A stretch of DNA of 6,545 nucleotides from Gemmatimonadaceae bacterium (GTDB lineage Bacteria; Gemmatimonadota; Gemmatimonadetes; Gemmatimonadales; Gemmatimonadaceae): NCBI GenBank assembly GCA_025357975.1, contig JANYKY010000051.1, forward strand, positions 1 to 6,545, written 5' to 3'. Position 1 is the first letter of the stretch; each line of letters begins with the position of its first letter. Of the stretch, positions 1 to 5,818 are shown one piece after another. Made by a program: the position numbers and the translations under genes. Under the pieces are notes generated by a model. The model was given only the letters and a program-made list of their open reading frames with translations. It ran no database searches and had not been told where the DNA came from.

Positions 1-750
1 CGTATTGTCGTTTGCCTCGACGTCGATGGAGAGCGGGTGGTAAAGGGCGTGGAATTCGAGTCGCTGCGCGACGTTGGCGACCCCGTTGCGCTGGCTCTGC
101 GATACGAGCGAGAAGGGGCAGACGAGATCGTATTTCTCGACATTGGCGCAACAGCCGAGAGTCGCGCAACGATTCTCGACGTTGCCCGTCGCACTGCAGA
201 AGGCTTGTTCATTCCGCTCACAATCGGCGGAGGAATCAGGGCAGCTGACGACGTCGGCAGGACGTTGCGGTCGGGAGCAGATAAGGTCAGCATCAATTCT
301 GCCGCGGTATCGAACCCGGCGATACTGACGGAATCAGCGATGCGATTTGGTGAGCAGTGTGTCGTGGCCAGCATCGATGCCAGGAGGGAAGGCAACAGCT
401 GGGTCGTTTACACGAGCGGCGGACGGACCCGCACTTTGCTCGAGCCGGTGAGCTGGGCAATTGAATGCGTCAACCGAGGCGCTGGAGAAATCCTTCTCAC
501 AAGTATCGACAGGGACGGAACTCGGGATGGATACGACCTGGAATTGACGCGGCGGGTTGCCGATGCGGTCCACGTTCCCGTGGTTGCATCGGGCGGAGCG
601 GGGAAGCCATCGGACATTGTGGACGTTCTCCGGGACGGGCATGCGGATGCTGCGCTCGTTGCAGGCATTCTTCATGATCGCGAGACTACGGTTGGCCAGA
701 TCAAGAAGACTGCGGCCGCGGCCGGACTTCGAATACGGGCAGCCACATGA
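1..750 (+). CDS. hisF: Imidazole glycerol phosphate synthase, cyclase subunit HisF (5' end cut by window edge)
   Basis: HisF is the cyclase half of cytoplasmic IGP synthase. With the glutaminase HisH it turns PRFAR plus ammonia into imidazole glycerol phosphate and AICAR, linking histidine and purine synthesis. The frame is open from base 1, and the first visible residues, RIVVCLDVDGERVVKG, are the conserved HisF N-terminus, so only about four residues are missing. The GTG at base 37 is internal. Asp7 of the visible part (CLDV) and Asp126 (ASIDAR) match the two catalytic aspartates Asp11 and Asp130 of the Thermotoga enzyme with the same spacing. The phosphate-binding (beta/alpha)8-barrel loops LTIGGGIR (about 73-80) and VVASGGAG (about 193-200) are intact. 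The visible 249 residues fit the family's roughly 253. The stop overlaps the hisN start in ATGA, so the two are probably translated as one operon. Any hisH or hisA would lie to the left. Confidence 0.97.
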   Translation, partial: RIVVCLDVDGERVVKGVEFESLRDVGDPVALALRYEREGADEIVFLDIGATAESRATILDVARRTAEGLFIPLTIGGGIRAADDVGRTLRSGADKVSINSAAVSNPAILTESAMRFGEQCVVASIDARREGNSWVVYTSGGRTRTLLEPVSWAIECVNRGAGEILLTSIDRDGTRDGYDLELTRRVADAVHVPVVASGGAGKPSDIVDVLRDGHADAALVAGILHDRETTVGQIKKTAAAAGLRIRAAT

Positions 751-1535
751 GCAATTCCACATACATGCAGGCAGCCGGCGAAGTCGCGCGACTTGCAGGC
801 GAAATAGCGTTAACTCATTATCGGCAGAAAGTGGACGTCGAAACCAAGCATGACGGGTCGCCGGTGACCATTGCGGATCGTGCTGCCGAAACCGCTGCGC
901 GCCAATGGATCGGGAAAAAATTCCCCAACGATGGAATCCTGGGCGAAGAGTTTCCGGACGTGCGGCCGGATTCGATATATCGCTGGATCATCGATCCAAT
1001 CGACGCAACAAAATCTTTCCTGCGCGATGTTCCGTTATGGGGAACTCTCGTCGCTGTTGCTCAAGGAAACGAGATCATTGCCGGCGCTGCATTCTTTCCA
1101 GCCGTCTCGGAAATAATCGTCGCTGGTGATGGCTGTGGTTGCTGGTGGAACGATGAGCGAGCTCGAGTCTCCACCGTTTCTGAACTCTCACAGGCGATGA
1201 TCCTCACGAGCGTTGCACCATTCTCCTCTGATCTCGCCCTGACCGCGAGATGGAACGAGCTGGCGCGCAGCGTGGCGGCCGCCCGCACGTGGGGCGATTG
1301 CTTCGGTTATTTGATGGTCGCGACTGGCAGAGCGGAGGTGATGGCAGATCCCGTTCTGTCTTCCTGGGATATTGCAGCTTTTCTTCCAATAATCAGGGAG
1401 GCCGGTGGCATCGTCACGGATTTTCGTGGAGATGTCACCGCCTTTGGTGGAAGCGCGATCGCCACGAATGGAGCACTCGCTGACCGCGTCCGCAGCTCGC
1501 TGGTCGAAAAATCCGACAAGGACATTGGCCGATGA
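747..1535 (+). CDS. hisN: Histidinol-phosphatase, inositol monophosphatase family (HisN)
   Basis: This is a Mg2+-dependent phosphatase of the inositol monophosphatase superfamily, 262 residues, close to the usual length. It shows the metal-site motifs in order: GEE at 66-68, the DPxDxT loop at 83-88 (read as DPIDAT) and WD at 207-208, followed by AAFLPIIREAGG. The segment RTWGDCFGYLMVATGRAEVM (180-199) is what separates histidinol-phosphatases from true inositol phosphatases, and PLWGT after the metal loop also fits HisN. It probably removes phosphate from L-histidinol phosphate, the step before HisD. Its place between hisF and hisIE, overlapping both by 4 bases (ATGA), supports this strongly. 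One oddity is Ala87 where the family has an almost invariant Gly in DGT. The effect may be mild, because that residue contacts phosphate through its backbone. A general inositol-phosphatase or CysQ-like role is the alternative, but context argues against it. Confidence 0.9.
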   Translation: MSNSTYMQAAGEVARLAGEIALTHYRQKVDVETKHDGSPVTIADRAAETAARQWIGKKFPNDGILGEEFPDVRPDSIYRWIIDPIDATKSFLRDVPLWGTLVAVAQGNEIIAGAAFFPAVSEIIVAGDGCGCWWNDERARVSTVSELSQAMILTSVAPFSSDLALTARWNELARSVAAARTWGDCFGYLMVATGRAEVMADPVLSSWDIAAFLPIIREAGGIVTDFRGDVTAFGGSAIATNGALADRVRSSLVEKSDKDIGR

Positions 1536-2152
1536 TTGAGCTTGACGTCGACAGTCTCGACTTCGCCAAGTCAAACGGACTCGTAACGGTCGTCACGCAG
1601 CACGCCGTGACGGGCGTCGTGTTGATGATAGCTCACGCGGATCGCGAAGCAGTGGAGAAAACTGTGATCACCGGCGAGATGCATTACAGGTCCCGCACTC
1701 GCGGACTCTGGCACAAGGGTGCAACGAGCGGAAATGTTCAACGTGTTGTTTCGCTTACACCGGACTGTGACAACGATGCCATACTGGCCCGGGTAATTCC
1801 GGCTGGCCCATCATGTCATACGCTCTCCGAATCTTGCTTTGGTGAAACAGCGCTTGGCGCCGATGCCCTTTCGGAACTCGACCACACAATTGCTGGTCGC
1901 GCGAAATCTCTCGCTAGCGAATCCGTCCCGACGAGTTACACGCAGAAGCTCCTGCGCGACCGCAACCTGCGTCTCAAGAAGATCGGGGAAGAGACGGCGG
2001 AGCTGATAACGGCTCTCGCTGACGTGGATCAGGCGAAAATCTCGGAAGAAGCCGCGGACCTCTTCTATCACACCATTGTCGCACTGAGAGCTACGGGCAA
2101 CGGGCTCGATGAGATAAGGGCTGTTCTCGCAAAAAGAGCGGGACAGCGCTGA
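1532..2152 (+). CDS. hisIE: Bifunctional phosphoribosyl-AMP cyclohydrolase / phosphoribosyl-ATP pyrophosphatase HisIE
   Basis: This fusion enzyme of 206 residues does steps 2 and 3 of histidine synthesis: the C-terminal HisE domain hydrolyses PR-ATP to PR-AMP, then the N-terminal HisI domain opens the adenine ring. In HisI (about 15-105), WHKGATSGNVQ lies at 60-70 and the Mg2+ site DCDND at 78-82. Cys79, Cys95 and Cys102 have the 16- and 7-residue spacing of the three zinc cysteines (93, 109, 116) known from the Methanothermobacter enzyme. In HisE (about 135-203), YTQKLL is followed by the MazG-like metal motifs EETAE (153-157) and EEAAD (172-176). Both active sites look complete. The start ATG overlaps the hisN stop (ATGA) and has an AAGGA ribosome site nine bases upstream (1518-1522). 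It appears to be the last gene of the operon. Its final codons also encode, on the other strand, the terminator of the convergent peptidase genes. Confidence 0.95.
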   Translation: MIELDVDSLDFAKSNGLVTVVTQHAVTGVVLMIAHADREAVEKTVITGEMHYRSRTRGLWHKGATSGNVQRVVSLTPDCDNDAILARVIPAGPSCHTLSESCFGETALGADALSELDHTIAGRAKSLASESVPTSYTQKLLRDRNLRLKKIGEETAELITALADVDQAKISEEAADLFYHTIVALRATGNGLDEIRAVLAKRAGQR

Positions 2153-2166
2153 TCGCCGCCCGCTCT
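2131..2166 (-). terminator. Intrinsic terminator of the M16 peptidase operon, inside the 3' end of hisIE
   Basis: Read on the minus strand, an 8-bp perfect stem AGAGCGGG (2166-2159) / CCCGCTCT (2142-2135) runs straight into a run of five T (2135-2131). The 16-base loop can fold further: five more pairs (one G-U) after a single-base bulge, leaving a five-base apical loop. This is a textbook Rho-independent terminator about 20 bases past the minus-strand stop at 2188. On the plus strand the same hairpin is followed by ATGCTGTCCC, with no T run, so it should not stop the his transcript in the same way. Most of it overlaps the last codons of hisIE. Confidence 0.85.
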
Positions 2167-2176
2167 ATGCTGTCCC
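2140..2176. repeat. Second inverted repeat overlapping the terminator
   Basis: GGGACAGC (2140-2147) and GCTGTCCC (2169-2176) are a perfect 8-bp inverted repeat around a 21-base spacer. The left arm shares bases 2140-2142 with the terminator stem, so the two hairpins cannot form fully together. On the plus strand it begins inside the last codons of hisIE and ends 24 bases after its stop, followed by TTCCCGAG rather than a T run. It may act as a weak stop or a 3'-end stabiliser for the his mRNA; that role is inferred only from position. Confidence 0.5.
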
Positions 2177-2187
2177 TTCCCGAGTTG

Positions 2188-3450
2188 TCAAAACAGCGAT
2201 ATCAACTCTTTATGTAGCTGCGTTGGGTCCCCAACATAGGCAAACTGAAATCCCTTCATGTATTTCCGGGCAACGTTACGCACCTGTTCCGGCGTGACAC
2301 TTTTCAACTCATCCACAAACCTGTCTGCAGCGTGAAAATCGCCGCGATAAAGCTGCGAGCGAGCAAGAAAGTCTGCCTGCGCGTCGTTGGTTTCGTTATC
2401 GAGAAAATACTCCGTAAGGAACTGCTGCTCGAGACGCCCAAGTCCATCCGAATCGAGCAAGCCGTCCTGTAACTCGCGAACTGCGGCGTGCATGAGCTTG
2501 AGTGTTGTATCGGGTGACACCGTAGAGACGTACAAGCCTCCCGCTGTCGCCGCCCTGTCTACGAACGGTGCATGCACGTCATACGTGAGATTTTCACGTG
2601 TTCTGATCTCGGAAAACATCCTGCCAGTGAGAACCGACGTGGCAATGCGAAGTGCTTGATAGTCCGCACTGTTCGCGAGTGGGCCGCTGTAGTATCCAAT
2701 GAGATAATTCGTCGGTAGCGTTCGCTGTTCGACCACTATCGAGGAAGCTCTTTCCGGAAGCCGAGGCGGCGGCGACCACGCATAGTTTCCTTGCGGCAAC
2801 TTCGCGAGGGTTCCTCGCACAAGCCGTTCGATGTGAGCGCGATCGACATCGCCCACCACAACGAGAAGCATTCGCGATTTAACGAACTGTGTCTGCTGAT
2901 AGTCCCTGAGCGCTTTTGCGTCGAGAGACGATATCGATTGCACCGTTCCGGTAACGGGAATTCCATAAGGATGTCCCGACGACGCCATGCTGTCAGCGAG
3001 CGACTCGGCCAGTGCGTCCGGATCATCACGGCGCTGACGAATGCCGGAAATGAACTGGGCCTTGATTAGTGCGACGTCCTCGGGGTCGAGGGTCGGTTCC
3101 ATCACTCTGTCGGTGAAAATCGCCCAGGTCGAATCGAGAACTTCCGTTGTCGCATGCAATCCGAACATCGTCCAGTCGTCGGACGGCGAGGTGGTGATCT
3201 CACTGCCAAGGCGCGACATTTTCCGTCGAAGTGTCGCCTTTGGATATTTCGTTGTTCCGCGATCAGATACCTCCAGGAGCAGCGACTCGACGCCGGCATT
3301 CGCCGCAGTCATCTGGCGCGCCCCGCCAAGCAAATAGAGATTGGCCGCCACAACGTTATTCGCGGTGCTCTGCCGCAGAATCACCTTCACGCCATCCACT
3401 TCAAAACTGTTTGTCAGGGTGGTGAGCGCGAGCACAATGGAGAGAAGCAT
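2188..3450 (-). CDS. M16 family peptidase-like subunit, zinc site lost (non-catalytic partner)
   Basis: This 420-residue protein has the M16 (pitrilysin/insulinase) fold: an N-terminal half with LYLLGGAR and GTTKYP (65-70), and a C-terminal half with GRMFSEIRTRENLTYDV (276-292). By alignment to GTxKYP, the position of HxxEH reads SLLLE (56-60), and the downstream Glu pair is replaced by Ser135-Gly136, so it should not bind catalytic zinc. It does keep Arg283 and Tyr290, seven residues apart like the substrate-binding Arg824/Tyr831 of insulin-degrading enzyme. This is the pattern of the non-catalytic chain in bacterial two-chain M16 enzymes such as the Thermus TTHA1264/1265 and Sphingomonas Sph2681/2682 pairs. 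The N-terminus (residues 1-15) is hydrophobic but has no positive charges, so export is likely only by analogy with its partner. The start ATG shares a base with the upstream stop (TAATG), with GAGGG about nine bases before it. Confidence 0.88.
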   Translation of the reverse strand: MLLSIVLALTTLTNSFEVDGVKVILRQSTANNVVAANLYLLGGARQMTAANAGVESLLLEVSDRGTTKYPKATLRRKMSRLGSEITTSPSDDWTMFGLHATTEVLDSTWAIFTDRVMEPTLDPEDVALIKAQFISGIRQRRDDPDALAESLADSMASSGHPYGIPVTGTVQSISSLDAKALRDYQQTQFVKSRMLLVVVGDVDRAHIERLVRGTLAKLPQGNYAWSPPPRLPERASSIVVEQRTLPTNYLIGYYSGPLANSADYQALRIATSVLTGRMFSEIRTRENLTYDVHAPFVDRAATAGGLYVSTVSPDTTLKLMHAAVRELQDGLLDSDGLGRLEQQFLTEYFLDNETNDAQADFLARSQLYRGDFHAADRFVDELKSVTPEQVRNVARKYMKGFQFAYVGDPTQLHKELISLF

Positions 3451-4853
3451 TATTTCGTGCCCTCTTTCGACAGCTCTCCAGTCGTTAGCCCGAGCTGCTG
3501 CCTGTCAGCGTGCCCGAGGAGCACACCAGTGATGTGAGGCTTCCCTACTATGTACTTGCTGGCGTACGCCCGAAGATCGAGAGTCGTCTCCTGTGCCATG
3601 TTGTCGACATATCCCATGTAGTACTCCAGGCTGGCGACACTCCACCAGAAACCCAGTGTGTGTGCGAAGCCCGAGGCCCGCTCGCGATCGAAGGCCGAAG
3701 TTACCGCTCGATGCGCTTTTACTGCTTCCAGCTCTCCGGAATCGAAGTAGCTCGGATCGTTGAATTTCTTGATCTCGGTTTGCAGGGCCGATATCGCCTT
3801 TCGAAGATTCTGCGGAGTTGTCTGTCCGCTGATCGTGATCGGCCCAACGTGATTGAGCGTGTAGTAGTTGACTCCCATGCTCTGCCACAGCCCGCTATCT
3901 ACGAGCCGCCGCTGTAACTGCGAGCCCGGATCATTGAGCACATCGGAGAACACGTCCGCTGCATAAGTCGATTTCGGATCTGCACCGACGCTGGGCCCCT
4001 GCCACTGGACGAAAACCGTGACAGCACCCACATCTGCCTCTTCAACCACTCCCTCGTTTTTTGTCAGCGCCGGAATCACTGGGATCGGATCATCCACGAA
4101 AGGATCCGCACTCCTTTTCCAGCCGCCCAGCTCACGCTCGGCCATCGTAAATACGGTCTGCGGATTTACATCGCCCGAAATTATCAGCACTGAATTGTTG
4201 GGCACGTAGTACTTGTGCTGAATCGTGCGCATCTTTGCGGGAGTAGTCGTCAGAATCACCTGGCGATCACCGATGACATTCTTACGGCTGAAATTTCCCG
4301 GGTAGAGGAGATTGTCCATATCCTTGGTCAACCGGAAGAACGGGCTGGATTCGTTTCTGTCGTATTCACCGATGACGACCTGCCGCTCATGCTCGAGCTC
4401 ATCCTGTTTGAACAACGGAGCGATAAGCGCCGCCGACAAAAAGCGGATTCCCGCATCCACGCTGTCGGCCGGCACCGTGAGATAGTAGTTCACGCGCTCT
4501 TCTGCAGTCGTTCCGTTGAAAACGGCGCCCAGGTCACCCGCCCGGCCCACAAAGGCTTCGGGCTCGGAGAAGATCGAGTTGGCCCTGAAAAACATGTGCT
4601 CGTACATGTGAGCCAGTCCCGCGTATTCAGGACTTTGAGTGAATGATCCATTCTTGACATCGACTTCCACGGTCGCGAGAGGCACCCCATGGTTCTCGAC
4701 GACTATGACCTCGAGACCGTTAGGGAGCACTTTTCGGTGGATGATCTTTTCGAGCTCGGCCCGTTGGGCGGCAACAATCGAAGGCGCGAGAATAAAAGAG
4801 AGCATCGCTGCGATAGTGGCGAGCCGACGACGACTACCATTTCTTTGTGGCAT
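3450..4853 (-). CDS. Secreted M16 family zinc metallopeptidase, catalytic subunit
   Basis: This 467-residue pitrilysin-type protease carries the inverted zinc motif HMYEH at 82-86, with the third zinc ligand Glu163 exactly 76 residues later and the conserved Glu156 between them (ELEHERQVV, then GEYDRNE). The core M16 N-domain is about 36-240 and the C-domain about 260-460. Residues 1-30 look like a Sec signal peptide: a basic region NGSRRR, a hydrophobic stretch LATIAAMLSFILAPSIV, and probable cleavage after VAA. It probably degrades peptides in the periplasm or at the cell surface. At the substrate-binding Arg/Tyr position it reads R...W (RLVDSGLW), so it probably borrows that pair from the next gene's product. 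The ATG at 4853 gives the cleanest signal peptide. A TTG at 4862 with GAGG six bases upstream is a rival start. A TTG at 4892 would overlap murB and add a needless leader. It heads the two-gene operon. Confidence 0.9.
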   Translation of the reverse strand: MPQRNGSRRRLATIAAMLSFILAPSIVAAQRAELEKIIHRKVLPNGLEVIVVENHGVPLATVEVDVKNGSFTQSPEYAGLAHMYEHMFFRANSIFSEPEAFVGRAGDLGAVFNGTTAEERVNYYLTVPADSVDAGIRFLSAALIAPLFKQDELEHERQVVIGEYDRNESSPFFRLTKDMDNLLYPGNFSRKNVIGDRQVILTTTPAKMRTIQHKYYVPNNSVLIISGDVNPQTVFTMAERELGGWKRSADPFVDDPIPVIPALTKNEGVVEEADVGAVTVFVQWQGPSVGADPKSTYAADVFSDVLNDPGSQLQRRLVDSGLWQSMGVNYYTLNHVGPITISGQTTPQNLRKAISALQTEIKKFNDPSYFDSGELEAVKAHRAVTSAFDRERASGFAHTLGFWWSVASLEYYMGYVDNMAQETTLDLRAYASKYIVGKPHITGVLLGHADRQQLGLTTGELSKEGTK

Positions 4854-4873
4854 GTTAGTCAACACAAACCTCG
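4854..4873. other. 20-base gap between divergent starts (peptidase and murB)
   Basis: Only 20 bases separate the chosen ATG of the minus-strand peptidase (4853) from the ATG of plus-strand murB (4874). This is too short for two separate promoters, so each promoter must reach into, or lie wholly inside, the 5' end of the other gene. I see no convincing -35/-10 pair in either direction and no Shine-Dalgarno sequence before murB. On the minus strand, GAGG sits just inside murB, 15 bases before the ATG at 4853. Confidence 0.5.
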
Positions 4874-5818
4874 ATGATTGACGCTTACGCAAAATTAGCC
4901 CGCGAGCTGGACGAGTCTCAGCTCAGGCGTGACGAGCCATTAGCTCCATACACCACGTTCCGCATTGGTGGTCCTGCCGATCTCTTCTATTCGACGACAT
5001 CAGCAGACGATCTCGCTCTTGCAGTAACGGCTGCGAGGCGTGAGAACGTACCGTACTTCGTGCTGGGACTCGGTGCAAATATTCTTGTTGGAGACAAAGG
5101 ATTCCGTGGACTGGTCATCAGGAATCACGCCAGCCACTTCACATTCTACGACGATGGACGCGTTTGGGTTGAAAGTGGTGCCGTTATGGGCGAGCTGATT
5201 CCCGAAGCTGTCGAGCGAGGATGGTCGGGAATCGAACATTACGTCGGCATTCCGAGCACAGTTGGCGGGGCGGTTTGGCAAAATCTGCACTTTCTCGAAC
5301 CAGAGCCTGACAGAAAGCAGACAATGTTCATCGCCGATGTATTCTCCTCGTGCGATCTGCTTACTGAAGAAGGCGAGCGCAAGACGGTCGGCAGCGACTA
5401 CATGCAGTTTGGATACGATACGAGCATTCTTCATTCGCGCAGGGATATAGCGCTTGCCGTCACTTTTCAGCTCATGAAAGGGAACACCGCGGCGATGCAC
5501 AAAGTCATGCAGGAGAACCTGAGCTGGAGAGGAGCGCGTCATCCCTGGCTGCAGTTTCATCCCAGCGCCGGATCGATTTTCCAGAAAATCGAAGGTATGG
5601 GGGCGGGCCGCCTGGTCGATCAGTGCGGACTCAAGGGATTTCGACACGGCGGCGCGCAGATCTCGCACATCCACGCGAACATCATGGTAAATCTTGGGAA
5701 TGCGACTGCCCGCGATGTGCGAGAGTTGATTACCATCGCACAGGATGCAGTAGAGAAGAAATTCGGCGTGCGGCTGCAGACCGAGATTGGCTTTATAGGA
5801 GAGTTTAGCTCGAGCTGA
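4874..5818 (+). CDS. murB: UDP-N-acetylmuramate dehydrogenase MurB, variant active-site motifs
   Basis: MurB is the cytoplasmic FAD enzyme that reduces UDP-GlcNAc-enolpyruvate to UDP-MurNAc with NADPH, the second committed peptidoglycan step. At 314 residues it has the type II (short) length. The FAD domain shows YTTFRIGGPAD (26-36) and LGLGANILVGDKGFRG (64-79). The C-terminal domain has GSIF with the proton-donor Ser234, then AGRLVDQCGLKG, GGAQISHIHANIMVN, and Glu304 in QTEIG. Two motifs depart from the norm. The usual Tyr-Arg-x-Ser with the substrate-binding Arg (Arg159 in E. coli) reads Y181-D-T-S184. The usual Asn-Ala-Gly-Ala-Tyr-Gly stretch after VGGA reads WQNLHFLEPEP (135-145). The rest is so well kept that a working enzyme of a divergent subtype is more likely than a decayed one. 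No ribosome site is visible before the ATG. The last 14 bases overlap the convergent ABC-F gene. Confidence 0.93.
   Translation: MIDAYAKLARELDESQLRRDEPLAPYTTFRIGGPADLFYSTTSADDLALAVTAARRENVPYFVLGLGANILVGDKGFRGLVIRNHASHFTFYDDGRVWVESGAVMGELIPEAVERGWSGIEHYVGIPSTVGGAVWQNLHFLEPEPDRKQTMFIADVFSSCDLLTEEGERKTVGSDYMQFGYDTSILHSRRDIALAVTFQLMKGNTAAMHKVMQENLSWRGARHPWLQFHPSAGSIFQKIEGMGAGRLVDQCGLKGFRHGGAQISHIHANIMVNLGNATARDVRELITIAQDAVEKKFGVRLQTEIGFIGEFSSS

Noticed and set aside
37..39. GTG as the start of hisF
   Set aside because: Conserved HisF residues including catalytic Asp7 lie upstream in the same open frame, so the gene starts before the window.
334..762. Minus-strand open frame (142 codons) opposite hisF
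   Set aside because: It is fully antisense to conserved HisF, with low-complexity composition typical of shadow frames.
4654..4659. TTGACA as a -35 box for murB
   Set aside because: No -10-like hexamer follows at 16-18 bases, and it is more than 200 bases from murB inside the peptidase coding sequence.
4854..4892. TTG at 4892 as the start of the catalytic M16 gene
   Set aside because: It would put 13 extra polar residues before a well-formed signal peptide and overlap murB by 19 bases. ATG 4853, or TTG 4862, fits better.
5807..5816. Perfect palindrome AGCTCGAGCT at the murB/ABC-F junction, considered as a terminator
   Set aside because: It has no loop or T run, and such a short palindrome is expected by chance. 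It is explained by coding sequence on both strands.
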